Shown here piece after piece: positions 54,339 through 63,119 of a DNA stretch of 64,000 nt. The stretch comes from JAGFIY01 sp964499285 (lineage in GTDB: Bacteria; Bacteroidota; Ignavibacteria; Ignavibacteriales; Melioribacteraceae). The position numbers and the translations under genes were made by a program. The stretch is from NCBI GenBank assembly GCA_964499285.1, contig CAZCLA010000003.1, positions 88,731-152,730 on the forward strand. Reading direction: 5' to 3'. Positions within the stretch are counted from its first letter, which is position 1; the number at the start of each line of letters is the position of its first letter. A model generated the notes under the pieces. The model saw nothing but the letters and a program-made list of their open reading frames with translations. It had not been told where the DNA came from and ran no database searches.

Positions 54339-55612
54339 TGGATTTCACTATCCCGGTTGATAAATCGGTTCAGAAAGATGCAACAAAACGAACCTTTGAT
54401 TTGGAAAAGATTAGATCGGATTTCCCGATTCTCGATAGGAAAGTTAATGGAAAACCGTTGATATATCTGGATAATGCGGCAACTACTCAAAAACCGGATG
54501 TAGTGATAGAATCAATTAAACATTATTATACTTTTGAAAACGCGAACATACATCGCGGACTTCATTTTCTGAGCGAACTGGCGACGGAATCTTACGAAAC
54601 AAGCAGATTAAAGATTAAAGAGTTCATAAACGCAATGAGCGCTGCCGAAATTGTTTTTCTTCGCGGTGCAACCGAAGCAATAAATCTTGTTGCTCATTCT
54701 ATGTGCAGAGGAAATTTAATTGAAGAAGGTGATGAAATTATCATTTCGGAAATGGAACATCATGCTAACATTGTTCCTTGGCAGATGCTTTGCGATAGAA
54801 AAAATGTTAAACTGAAAGTCGTTCCGATTGATGATAACGGTGATCTAATTTTAGAAGAATATGAAAAACTTCTCAACCCAAAAACTAAATTGGTTTCAAT
54901 AACTCATACATCGAACTCTCTTGGAACCGTAAATCCTATTAAAGAAATAATAAATCTTGCACATAAAAACGGAGTACCGGTACTTGTTGATGGTGCTCAA
55001 GCCGTTCAGCACGGAAAGATCGATGTTCAGGAATTGGACTGCGATTTCTTTGTTTTTTCCGGACACAAATTATATGGTCCAACAGGTACGGGAGTCCTTT
55101 ATGGAAAAGCTGATTTGTTGAATAAAATGCCTCCTTATCAAGGCGGCGGTGATATGATAAGAGAAGTTACATTTGAAAAAACAACTTTTAATGATATTCC
55201 AAATAAATTTGAAGCCGGTACTCCCAACATTGCCGGTTCAATAGGATTAGGAGTTGCGGTAAAATATCTCAATTCATTCGATATGAACGAAATCATCACG
55301 CACGAGGTTCATCTTCTTAACTATGCAACTCAAAAACTGTTGGAAATAGACGGATTAAAAATAATCGGAACCGCAAAAAATAAGAGCGCTGTTATTTCAT
55401 TTGTTGTTGAAGGTGCGCATCCTTACGATATAGGTACAATGCTCGATACTCAAGGGATAGCAATAAGAACAGGGCATCACTGTACGCAGCCTATAATGAG
55501 AAGATACAAGCTTCCGGCAACAGCTCGTGTTTCATTCGGAATTTATAACACAATCGAAGAAGTGGATTACTTAGTTGAAGCACTTAACAAAATTTTAAAG
55601 ATGATAAAATAA
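54338..55612 (+). CDS. sufS: cysteine desulfurase SufS
   Basis: A 424-residue group II (SufS/CsdA) PLP enzyme that takes sulfur from cysteine for cluster assembly. Features include DNAATTQKP, THTSNSLGTVNPI, the PLP lysine in FSGHKLYGPTGTGVLYG and the persulfide cysteine in IRTGHHCTQPIMRRY. No SufE or SufU gene lies in the operon, so the sulfur relay partner is unidentified here. The next gene begins four bases downstream. Confidence 0.97.
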   Translation: MDFTIPVDKSVQKDATKRTFDLEKIRSDFPILDRKVNGKPLIYLDNAATTQKPDVVIESIKHYYTFENANIHRGLHFLSELATESYETSRLKIKEFINAMSAAEIVFLRGATEAINLVAHSMCRGNLIEEGDEIIISEMEHHANIVPWQMLCDRKNVKLKVVPIDDNGDLILEEYEKLLNPKTKLVSITHTSNSLGTVNPIKEIINLAHKNGVPVLVDGAQAVQHGKIDVQELDCDFFVFSGHKLYGPTGTGVLYGKADLLNKMPPYQGGGDMIREVTFEKTTFNDIPNKFEAGTPNIAGSIGLGVAVKYLNSFDMNEIITHEVHLLNYATQKLLEIDGLKIIGTAKNKSAVISFVVEGAHPYDIGTMLDTQGIAIRTGHHCTQPIMRRYKLPATARVSFGIYNTIEEVDYLVEALNKILKMIK

Positions 55613-55616
55613 AATT

Positions 55617-55931
55617 ATGATTGATAAAGGAAGATTAGAACAACAGGTAATATCAGTATTAAGAACAATTTTCGATCCCGAAATTCCCGTTGATATTTAT
55701 GAACTTGGATTGGTTTACGAGATTAATATTGACGAAGAAGCGAATGTCGGGATTAAAATGACTCTTACTTCTCCTGCATGTCCAGTAGCAGGAAGCCTTC
55801 CCGGTGAAGTAAAATCGAAGCTGGAAAATATTAAAGAAGCAAACAAAGTTGAAGTTCAGTTAGTTTGGGATCCGCCGTGGAGTATGGATTTGATGAGCGA
55901 AGAAGCCAAACTTCAGCTTGGTTTTATCTAA
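55617..55931 (+). CDS. DUF59/MIP18 (SufT-like) Fe-S assembly protein
   Basis: A 104-residue protein with the family signature TIFDPEIPVDIYELGLVYEI, the TSPACP motif and WDPPWSMDLMSEEAK near the end. DUF59 proteins (SufT, PaaD-like, eukaryotic MIP18) act in Fe-S maturation of some target proteins. Its place directly after sufS supports a SufT-like role. Confidence 0.92.
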   Translation: MIDKGRLEQQVISVLRTIFDPEIPVDIYELGLVYEINIDEEANVGIKMTLTSPACPVAGSLPGEVKSKLENIKEANKVEVQLVWDPPWSMDLMSEEAKLQLGFI

Positions 55932-55954
55932 AACTTAATCAGTTAGGAGATATT

Positions 55955-56491
55955 ATGTTTAATATAAATCAATCTGCCCCGATGTATGATCAAAATGCAG
56001 TTCAACCTATGAGGGATGAACTGATCTATGTCGGTTTTGAGGAATTATTTACTCCTCAGGATGTCGAAAACGCATTCGAGGAAACAAAAGCCGGAACAAT
56101 GTTAGTTCTGATAAATTCGGTTTGCGGTTGTGCTGCCGGAAGTGCAAGGCCAGGCGCAACACTTGCGCTCCAGAATGATATTATTCCGGATAAAATTGTA
56201 ACGGTATTTGCCGGACAAGAAAGAGAAGCAGTATCTTTTTTCCGCGATAAATTTACTCCAAAAGTTCCGCCATCATCTCCGTCAATGTTTCTTTATAAAA
56301 GCGGCGAACTTGTTTTTGCACTTCAACGCTATGATATTGAAGGCAGGACACAAGAGGAGATCGCAAAAGATCTTGTCGAAGCGTTTAATGAAAACTGCAA
56401 AACCGAAGGTCCGTCAATCTCTCCCGAAGCATATGCCGAGTTGATACATGCAAAAATGTGCGGATCAAAAATTCCTTTGAATAGAAACTAA
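55955..56491 (+). CDS. bacilliredoxin-family (BrxA/BrxB, YphP-like) protein
   Basis: A 178-residue protein with the Cys-Gly-Cys active site in INSVCGCAAGSARPG and the thioredoxin-like-fold blocks VFAGQEREAVSFFRDKF and PPSSPSMFLYKSGELVF. In Firmicutes these proteins remove bacillithiol from oxidised proteins. Whether this organism makes bacillithiol cannot be told, but a thiol-disulfide role is expected. The ATG at 55955 is preceded by AGGAG; an upstream extension of 30 residues overlaps the DUF59 gene in another frame and is not credible. Its position between suf genes and an Rrf2 regulator suggests a redox-stress link. Confidence 0.9.
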   Translation: MFNINQSAPMYDQNAVQPMRDELIYVGFEELFTPQDVENAFEETKAGTMLVLINSVCGCAAGSARPGATLALQNDIIPDKIVTVFAGQEREAVSFFRDKFTPKVPPSSPSMFLYKSGELVFALQRYDIEGRTQEEIAKDLVEAFNENCKTEGPSISPEAYAELIHAKMCGSKIPLNRN

Positions 56492-56506
56492 CTTTCAGCT
56501 GCTAAG

Positions 56507-56980
56507 ATGAAATTTAGTGTACAAGAAGAGTATGGTCTCCGATGTTTAATACGAATTGCCGAAAACTATTCGAACGAAAGAGGATTAACTATTCCGGAAA
56601 TAAGCGCAGCTGAAGGTATTGCTGAACATAGTATCGCAAAAATATTAAGAGAATTGAGAATGAATGGTTTTCTTGAAAGTATCCGCGGGCAAGCCGGTGG
56701 TTATACTCTTTCGAAGAAACCCGAGAAAATCATAATAGGGGATGTACTTAACGCTATGGGTGGAAGATTGTTCGATAACACTTTCTGTAGAGATCATGCC
56801 GGACTTTCTTCGATCTGCAACCACAGCGTAGATTGTTCGGTGCGGTCAGTTTGGCAGCTTATTCAGGCTTCTGTGGACAATGTTGTAAATAATCTTACAC
56901 TTAAAGATTTGATGACTAGTGAATCAACGATACTTGATAAGTTCGATATTATCGAAAACAATGAGCTGAGTCCGGATTAA
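56507..56980 (+). CDS. Rrf2-family transcriptional regulator
   Basis: A 157-residue Rrf2/IscR-type protein with an N-terminal winged helix (LTIPEISAAEGIAEHSIAKI). A C-terminal cysteine cluster, FCRDHAGLSSICNHSVDC, has three cysteines spaced as in Fe-S-binding IscR/SufR-like members. It is the last gene of the suf operon, which it probably controls according to cluster supply. A terminator lies 38 bases after the stop. The target site is unknown; the palindrome near 50671 is one candidate. Confidence 0.92.
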   Translation: MKFSVQEEYGLRCLIRIAENYSNERGLTIPEISAAEGIAEHSIAKILRELRMNGFLESIRGQAGGYTLSKKPEKIIIGDVLNAMGGRLFDNTFCRDHAGLSSICNHSVDCSVRSVWQLIQASVDNVVNNLTLKDLMTSESTILDKFDIIENNELSPD

Positions 56981-57017
56981 GATTTGACCGAATATATTTA
57001 TAGAAATTTAAAAAAGT

Positions 57018-57045
57018 AAAAAGCCCCTCTTAAGGGGCTTTTTTT
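57018..57045. terminator. bidirectional terminator
   Basis: AAAAAGCCCCT (57018-57028) and AGGGGCTTTTT (57033-57043) form a perfect 11-bp stem with a CTTA loop. The hairpin serves the suf/Rrf2 operon on the plus strand and the convergent deoxyhypusine-synthase-like gene on the minus strand. The stop codon of the latter (57044-57046) begins at its foot. Confidence 0.93.
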
Positions 57046-58081
57046 ATACAGAATCCTTTTCGAAGAGTTTTGTGAATTCTCTCATATCTCGATTTTTCCA
57101 AGCTGCTTTATGATAAGCATAACCTGCAATTAACGGCATTGCTAAAGTAGCTTCTGAGTAAACCATCTGTTCGAAAGTTGTTTCGACTTTTCCCCAAGAG
57201 CTGGCTTCTTTTAGAGTTGAACTCGACAGAGCCCCGTCCCTAACATCGGCAACAGTGATTTGAATTGCATATTTATGCATTGGAGCATCCTCCTGTAAAA
57301 TATCTGCCGCGACTACTATATCCTGTGTAAAATTTTTCGGCACACCGCCACCAACCATGAATATTCCTGTTTCCTTAGTGTTTAATTTTATTTGAGTGAG
57401 TTCTAGAAAATCTTTCCCCGAATCGAAAGAAACATGTTTTTCGGGATTCTTATGCTGATGAACTACAATTCCGAAACCTGCCGAGCAATCCGAGAAAGCA
57501 GGCACAAAAATTGGCACATTATTTTTATAAGCAGCATAAATTACGCTGTCTTCTACTTTCGGTCCTCCGTTTTCATCAAGATATTTACCGAAATGCCAGA
57601 GCAGTTCGCGGGATGAATATGGTCTTGGTTCAAGTGAATTAAAGATTGCTTCGGTAGTATCATCACAGATTCGTAGTTCATCTTCATCAATAAATGTATC
57701 ATAAATTCTATCGATGTGAAGATCACGCATTTCGTTATCATCAACGAATGGAGTTCCGATATAATGCTTGAATCCGAGTGCCTCAAAGAAATCCTGATCA
57801 ACCATTATTGCACCGGTTGAGACGATTGCATCAACCATATTATTTGAAACAAGATCATAAACAACACGTTTCAAACCTGCACTGAACAAACTTCCCGCTA
57901 AAGTTAGAATTACCGCACAGTTCTTATCTTCAAGCATCATATTATAAATTTTAGCGGCTCTGTTTAAGTCGCGTGCCGAGAAAGCCATTTTTTCATAAGC
58001 ATCAACCAAAGGAATCACGTTGTGTTCCTTTATATCGATATGATTGATAACATCTTTAAGATAATCTTTTTTTGAAGCCAT
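57044..58081 (-). CDS. deoxyhypusine synthase-like protein
   Basis: A 345-residue homologue of deoxyhypusine synthase, the enzyme that in eukaryotes and archaea moves the butylamine group of spermidine onto eIF5A/aIF5A. Visible family blocks include LTLAGSLFSAG near residue 60, MVGGGVPKNFTQDI, the lysine motif SSWGKVETTFEQ (equivalent to the catalytic lysine of the human enzyme) and EATLAMPLIAGYAYH. Bacteria lack eIF5A, so the substrate of such bacterial proteins is uncertain; related enzymes act in polyamine metabolism. The gene has no functional partner nearby. Confidence 0.88.
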   Translation of the reverse strand: MASKKDYLKDVINHIDIKEHNVIPLVDAYEKMAFSARDLNRAAKIYNMMLEDKNCAVILTLAGSLFSAGLKRVVYDLVSNNMVDAIVSTGAIMVDQDFFEALGFKHYIGTPFVDDNEMRDLHIDRIYDTFIDEDELRICDDTTEAIFNSLEPRPYSSRELLWHFGKYLDENGGPKVEDSVIYAAYKNNVPIFVPAFSDCSAGFGIVVHQHKNPEKHVSFDSGKDFLELTQIKLNTKETGIFMVGGGVPKNFTQDIVVAADILQEDAPMHKYAIQITVADVRDGALSSSTLKEASSWGKVETTFEQMVYSEATLAMPLIAGYAYHKAAWKNRDMREFTKLFEKDSV

Positions 58082-58224
58082 TTTATCTCCTTTTTAGATT
58101 CGTTTTCTCATGAATATACAAACATTTTTTTAATTCCTTTAATGGATTTTTTTTGGCGATAAATCTAATTATTTGCAGCCGGGAAAAAAAGCGGAATGAG
58201 ATTAAAAGCAGATCTTAAAAAGAA

Positions 58225-58247
58225 TAGGGGATAGAGTTTATCCCCTA
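58225..58247 (-). terminator. terminator of the FKBP gene
   Basis: TAGGGGATA (58225-58233) and TATCCCCTA (58239-58247) form a perfect 9-bp stem with a 5-base loop. On the minus strand it is followed by TTCTTTTT. It starts 8 bases after the stop of the FKBP-type gene. Confidence 0.9.
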
Positions 58248-58254
58248 CAAAAAA

Positions 58255-58716
58255 TTAGTGAACGTGTCCGTGATCAAGTTCTTCGGTTGTTGCTTCGCGA
58301 ATGTCCATTACTTCAACATCAAAGTTAAGTTCAACACCGGCGAGAGGATGATTTGCATCTACTTTAACATTTTCATCATCAGTTTCGACAACAGTTACAA
58401 CAACCGGACCATTTTGTGAATTTAATTGAAACTGCATTCCGGGATTAATATCCTTAATCTCACCAAAGCTTGTTCTCGGGATTGATACAACCATTTGATC
58501 ATTCCTTTCACCGTATCCTTCATTAGGTTCAACTTTAACATTGAATTTATCACCTACGGATTTACCTTCCATTGCATTTTCGAGTCCGGGAATAATGTTT
58601 TGTTTTCCTTGGATATATTTCAAAGGATCTTTCCCTTCTGAAGAATCGAGAATCTTCCCGTCGTTATCTTTAAGTGTGTAGTGAATACTGACAACCTTGT
58701 CATTTGCAATTTGCAT
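58255..58716 (-). CDS. SlyD-type FKBP peptidyl-prolyl isomerase
   Basis: A 153-residue protein with an FKBP fold split by an IF (insert-in-flap) domain, as in SlyD. DGKILDSSEGKDPLKYIQG and NIIPGLENAMEGKSVGDKF precede the insert, and NPGMQFQL and ANHPLAGVELNFDVEV follow. The histidine tail HGHVH is a short version of the metal-binding SlyD tail. The ATG at 58716 has AGGAG at good spacing; a much longer upstream reading frame consists of low-complexity hydrophobic sequence without support. Likely a cytoplasmic folding helper. Confidence 0.93.
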   Translation of the reverse strand: MQIANDKVVSIHYTLKDNDGKILDSSEGKDPLKYIQGKQNIIPGLENAMEGKSVGDKFNVKVEPNEGYGERNDQMVVSIPRTSFGEIKDINPGMQFQLNSQNGPVVVTVVETDDENVKVDANHPLAGVELNFDVEVMDIREATTEELDHGHVH

Positions 58717-58915
58717 ATAAATATCTCCTAATTTCTTGTATAAAATAAATAGATCAAGAAAACAAATGAGGAATAAAAGATTAATTATTCGGTAGGAATC
58801 TTGAAATATTCTCTTTCTAAAATAACCATCAAAGGATCGAATTCCAAACAATATATTAAATATTAAATAATATAAGTAAATTATAATGAAATATATCAAA
58901 AAGCAAAAAACAATT

Positions 58916-60634
58916 TTAAGATGGACTATTTTTACCTTCACGTTTTACATCAGGCACAAAATTATACGGTCTACCTTGTTTTGGAAGACCTAATATTTCT
59001 CTTGCGCGGTCTAGTGCATCATCAATATTTCCGAAAATATTTTCTTCACCTACTTCATCAACCAACTTGTATTGAGTTAAAGCAAACAAGGGCTGAGTAT
59101 GAACTCCGGATAATATTAAGCGTGTATTGCTTTTTTCGTTATCTCTCAAAATTTGACTCAACAAATTTAATCCGGTCGCATCAATTGCCTGTACGTTTCT
59201 CATTCGCAATATCATTACCTTCGGTGGATTTTCAATTCTCTGCATTATCTCCTTGAATTTGGAAGCAGCACCAAAAAAGAAAGGACCATTTATTTCATAA
59301 ACCTCAACACCTTCCGGAATTACTTTTGTTTGTATAGAATTTGTATCAACAAACTCATCAACGTCTTTTAATTCTCTTTTTATCACATCAATATTTGAAA
59401 CAGAAGCCATTCGTTTCATAAAAAGAATTACCGCAAGCACCATTCCAACTTCTATTGCAATTGTTAAATCAAAAATTACCGTTAGGAAAAATGTCGTTAA
59501 TAAAACAATTACATCACTTCTCGGACTCTTCAATAATCTTCTGAAAATATGATGTTCGCTCATATTATATGCCACTATTATCAATACTGCTGCAAGTGTT
59601 GCCATAGGAATAAGCATTGCAAGATGTCCGAGAAATATCATTATTAATAAAAGCGTTAGAGCATGAACAATTCCCGCAATCGGAGTTCGACCACCGTTTT
59701 TAATATTAGTTGCGGTTCTTGCGATTGCACCTGTCACAGGTATTCCTCCGAATAATGGCGAAAAAATATTTGCAATTCCGTTTGCAACAAGCTCCATGTT
59801 TGATTTGTGTTTCCCACCAATCATACCGTCAGAAACAACTGCTGAAAGCAATGCTTCAATAGCTGCAAGAATTGCGATTGTAGTGGCCGGAAGAATTAAT
59901 GCTTTAATTGTAACTAAATCAATTTCGGGAACAGTAGGTGAAGGAATGGATGATGGGATTGAACCAAATCTCGACTCTATTGTTGCTACATCTAAATTAA
60001 AGACTTGTACTATAATCGTAGTTACAATAATTGCAACTATTGATCCAGGTATTCTCTTCGAAATTCTTGACCAAAAAATTATAATTAATAAAGAAGTTAC
60101 ACCTATCAAAAATGTTTCATAATTAATTGATGAAAAGTTCTTAAAATATTCACTCCACTTCTCAATAAAATCAGCTGGCACATTTTCAATATTCAATCCA
60201 AAGAAGTCATTTACCTGACTTGAAAAAATTACTACCGCAATTCCACTCGTAAATCCAACAATAACAGGATAGGGAATAAACTTAATTATTGAACCGAATT
60301 GAGCAAAACCCATAATTACTAAAATTACACCAGCCATAATTGTTGCAATCATTAATCCATTAATACCGTATTGCTGAACTATGCCGTAAACAATAATAAT
60401 AAAGGCGCCGGTCGGACCCCCGATTTGAACTCGGCTTCCACCGATGAATGAAACTATAAAGCCTCCAATCACCGCAGTGATTAATCCTTTCTCTGGTGAA
60501 ACTCCAGAGGCTATTCCAAATGCAATTGCTAAAGGAAGTGCAACTATGCCAACTAAGATACCGGCAGTAATGTCCTTAAGAAATTGGTCTTTTGAAATTG
60601 AAGGCAGTAGGACAAATAATTTTGGTTTAAACAT
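58916..60634 (-). CDS. SulP-family anion transporter with STAS domain
   Basis: A 572-residue SulP (SLC26-like) permease with about 12-14 membrane helices (residues 20-420) and a C-terminal STAS domain (about 440-550, RMRNVQAIDATGLNLLSQIL). Family blocks include GIVALPLAIAFGIASGVSPE, GSRVQIGGPTGAFIIIVYGI and GGIPVTGAIARTATNIKNGG. Substrates in this family are sulfate, bicarbonate or other anions, and sequence alone does not choose. The STAS position of the phosphoacceptor serine holds threonine. It diverges from the fucose-isomerase-like gene. Confidence 0.92.
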   Translation of the reverse strand: MFKPKLFVLLPSISKDQFLKDITAGILVGIVALPLAIAFGIASGVSPEKGLITAVIGGFIVSFIGGSRVQIGGPTGAFIIIVYGIVQQYGINGLMIATIMAGVILVIMGFAQFGSIIKFIPYPVIVGFTSGIAVVIFSSQVNDFFGLNIENVPADFIEKWSEYFKNFSSINYETFLIGVTSLLIIIFWSRISKRIPGSIVAIIVTTIIVQVFNLDVATIESRFGSIPSSIPSPTVPEIDLVTIKALILPATTIAILAAIEALLSAVVSDGMIGGKHKSNMELVANGIANIFSPLFGGIPVTGAIARTATNIKNGGRTPIAGIVHALTLLLIMIFLGHLAMLIPMATLAAVLIIVAYNMSEHHIFRRLLKSPRSDVIVLLTTFFLTVIFDLTIAIEVGMVLAVILFMKRMASVSNIDVIKRELKDVDEFVDTNSIQTKVIPEGVEVYEINGPFFFGAASKFKEIMQRIENPPKVMILRMRNVQAIDATGLNLLSQILRDNEKSNTRLILSGVHTQPLFALTQYKLVDEVGEENIFGNIDDALDRAREILGLPKQGRPYNFVPDVKREGKNSPS

Positions 60635-60663
60635 AGATACTTTTTTAAGTGAAATGTTAAATG

Positions 60664-60693
60664 TTGTGTTGACTAAAAATCATTATACGTTTG
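60664..60693 (+). promoter_or_regulatory. candidate promoter of the isomerase-like gene
   Basis: TTGTGT (60664-60669), 16 bases, then TACGTTTG (60686-60693), fitting TAnnTTTG. The leader would be about 90 bases. A strong AGGAG site precedes the ATG at 60790 by 9 bases. Confidence 0.4.
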
Positions 60694-60789
60694 TATAAAT
60701 AAAATTGGGGACAAATCTATGAAATTGGATCTAGATAAGAAAGAATTTATTTTCATATTCTTATATATTGAAATTTAGGAGTTTATTTT

Positions 60790-62052
60790 ATGATAAACTT
60801 ATTTGCTCTAGGCACGAGGTTGGAAGATGTCAATCTCCTCGAAAAATATTCTTCGGCAACTGTTGAATATATAGTCCGAAATGATAACAGAATTAATTTT
60901 ATCGGCTATTTTAACTCCGCAGAAACATTAAAAGAATATTTTAAAGTTAATACGGAATGTAAAGTTTCATCAATAATAATCAATACATCCGGCGGAACCG
61001 AAGACTTTATAAATATTATTGTATCGGAATGCAGATCACCCGTTTTAATTTTAGCTGATAATAAACGCAACTCATTTGCTTCATCAATTGAAGCCTATGC
61101 TTACTTAAAAAATAGATATCCGGTTAAAATTGGTTATGCCGAATCAATTGATGAAAAAATTAAATCTGTAGAAATTTTCTGTAATGTTTTAACAGCAATT
61201 GAAAAAATAAATAACACACGATTCGGATTAATCGGAGATCCATCTGATTGGCTTCTTACTTCAAAAGCCATAATAGATTTTGGAAAATTCGAAACGAGTC
61301 TGATAAAAATCAAAATAGATAGGCTTATAAACGAAGTTGAGAAAATATCTGATGATTCTACTTTAAAAATGATAACCAATTGGAAATCGATTTATAAAAA
61401 TATTTTTGTCGATGATGAATCGTTAGTTCAATCGGCAAAGGTATATCTTGCTCTGAAAAATTTAGCTAATGAATTTCAATTGAATTTGTTGACAGTAAGA
61501 TGTTTTGATTTGTTAGCATATAATTATACAGCTTGCATGGGCATAAGTCTTTGCAATGATGATGGAATTACGTCCGGCTGTGAAGGTGATATTCCTGCTA
61601 CATTTACAATGATGGTCGCACAACTTTTAAGCGGCAGAGCCGTTTGGATGGCAAACCCGTCGTCAGTAAACAAACAAAAGAATGAAATAGTTTTTGCACA
61701 TTGCACTGTTCCGGTAACGTTTTTAAAAAATCAAAACGAGGCGGAATTGACGACCCACATGGAATCGGGGAAAAGCACTGCTTTAAGGGGAGAATTGAAA
61801 AAATCACAAGTTACAATTTTGAGGCTCGGCAGCAGTTTCGATAAAATGATTGCTGTGAAAGGTCAAATCGTCGAGAGCGACATGAAAGATGATAATCTCT
61901 GCAGAACGCAAGCCATAATAAAAATAGAGGGTAATGTTGAAGAGTGGATTGAAAATTCTTTGGGTAATCATCAGGTGATTTGCTATGGTGATGTTGTTCC
62001 CGCAATTACTAGTTTCTGTGAATATACTGGAATTGAGCTAGTCGAAATTTAA
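60790..62052 (+). CDS. L-fucose/L-arabinose isomerase-like protein
   Basis: A 420-residue protein resembling the C-terminal half of the fucose/arabinose isomerase superfamily. It has GDPSDWLLTSKAI after an N-terminal Rossmann-like part, then CEGDIPATFTMMVAQLLSG, the FAHCTVP segment and THMESGKSTALRGELK. The acidic GCEGD and the histidines of FAHC and THME are the expected metal-ligand neighbourhood. Many such proteins are annotated only as fucose isomerase family and their sugar is unknown. No sugar transport or catabolic gene is adjacent. It ends two bases before the stop of the convergent GNAT gene. Confidence 0.78.
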   Translation: MINLFALGTRLEDVNLLEKYSSATVEYIVRNDNRINFIGYFNSAETLKEYFKVNTECKVSSIIINTSGGTEDFINIIVSECRSPVLILADNKRNSFASSIEAYAYLKNRYPVKIGYAESIDEKIKSVEIFCNVLTAIEKINNTRFGLIGDPSDWLLTSKAIIDFGKFETSLIKIKIDRLINEVEKISDDSTLKMITNWKSIYKNIFVDDESLVQSAKVYLALKNLANEFQLNLLTVRCFDLLAYNYTACMGISLCNDDGITSGCEGDIPATFTMMVAQLLSGRAVWMANPSSVNKQKNEIVFAHCTVPVTFLKNQNEAELTTHMESGKSTALRGELKKSQVTILRLGSSFDKMIAVKGQIVESDMKDDNLCRTQAIIKIEGNVEEWIENSLGNHQVICYGDVVPAITSFCEYTGIELVEI

Positions 62053-62053
62053 G

Positions 62054-62773
62054 TTAAACTACAAGCCCCATTCTCAGCAGATCGAATTTATTACCGTCAA
62101 TAATACATTCATTTCTAAAAATTCCCTCAACCTTAAACCCTAGCTCCTGATTTAATCGAATGTTCCTAACATTCGTCTGGAGAGTGTTGAGATAGATTTT
62201 CTGTAAGCCTAAACTAGAAATACCGTATTGAATCCAAAGCTTTGTAGCCTCTTTCCCGAACCCCTTTCCCCTGTAGGGAGGTTCCCCGATAAGTTTTCTC
62301 AGTTCACCTTTTTTTTGATCTTTATCGTGATCAAGGAATGCCATAATTCCGATTGGAGTGTTGTCTTTTAGAGTGATTACACCCAGAATATGATTTTCAT
62401 CATCAATTAGTCTATCGACTTTATATGTCCTTGAAGTAGCGCGTGTAAGAATAAAATATCTTCCTATTTCATCTTCCAGCCATCCTTTGAGATTATCCGC
62501 ATCCTTGTTCTTGTTAAATTCACGAACCAAAATATTTTCACCTTTAAGCGGCAATTCTGTTTTTGATTTGGGATCATATTTAATGTCGTTTATACTTTCC
62601 CCGTTCTGCGAACCGGTATCAATTTTAATAGCAGAATCTAAAAGTAAGTTTGCAAGTTTAAGATAATCGCCTTTCTGAAAACCTATTTCTTTAGCTTCTT
62701 TAATTATACTTTTTGCTATTACTTCGATTGAAAGTTCGTTTACCAATTTTTCTTTTAAAATCTTTTCTTCCAT
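62054..62773 (-). CDS. GNAT-family N-acetyltransferase
   Basis: A 239-residue protein. An N-terminal region of about 75 residues that I do not recognise precedes a GNAT domain (about 80-238) of the RimJ/RimL type. It has the acetyl-CoA loop RKLIGEPPYRGKGFGKEATK, then LQKIYLNTLQTNVRNIRLNQ and GFKVEGIFRNECI, and ends like ribosomal-protein or small-molecule acetyltransferases. The substrate is unknown. It stands as a single gene. Confidence 0.85.
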   Translation of the reverse strand: MEEKILKEKLVNELSIEVIAKSIIKEAKEIGFQKGDYLKLANLLLDSAIKIDTGSQNGESINDIKYDPKSKTELPLKGENILVREFNKNKDADNLKGWLEDEIGRYFILTRATSRTYKVDRLIDDENHILGVITLKDNTPIGIMAFLDHDKDQKKGELRKLIGEPPYRGKGFGKEATKLWIQYGISSLGLQKIYLNTLQTNVRNIRLNQELGFKVEGIFRNECIIDGNKFDLLRMGLVV

Positions 62774-63119
62774 TGGTCAAACCATTTTATTTTTTTATTA
62801 GCTGAAAGTTAATCAATATTATGCCATAAGTATAACTTTATGTTTTAATTTAAATTGTGAAGAGAATTTTCAGAATTTAGTTGACGATTTCAACCTGTTT
62901 CAAGAACGTGTTGAAATTTTTAATAAGGATCTACATACTATTATTTAGTAATCATTAATTCTAAATTGTTGTATAGCACATAAAGCCAGTTCAAAAGTTT
63001 TGTTTAAATAATGGTTTTATTGAGGGCTATATGTCCAAACCAATTATAGTGTTTGATATTTAATAGATTAAATAAATTTTAAGAATTGATTATTAATTAC
63101 TAAAAAAAGAGCAAATAAT
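62774..63119. other. intergenic stretch upstream of the GNAT gene
   Basis: These 346 AT-rich bases contain no credible gene. The best promoter-like pair on the minus strand is TTGAAA (62903-62898) with TAAATT (62879-62874) at 18-base spacing, which is weak. No terminator hairpin is seen for the epimerase gene ending at 63120. Confidence 0.5.

Noticed and set aside
58717..58941. N-terminal 75-residue hydrophobic extension of the SlyD-type protein
   Set aside because: Low-complexity Ile/Phe/Tyr-rich translation of AT-rich spacer; a good ribosome-binding site and the conserved SlyD start lie at 58716.
60715..60750. Minus-strand TAGATTTG element as the SulP promoter
   Set aside because: The TAnnTTTG match has no TTG-like element 16-18 bases upstream.
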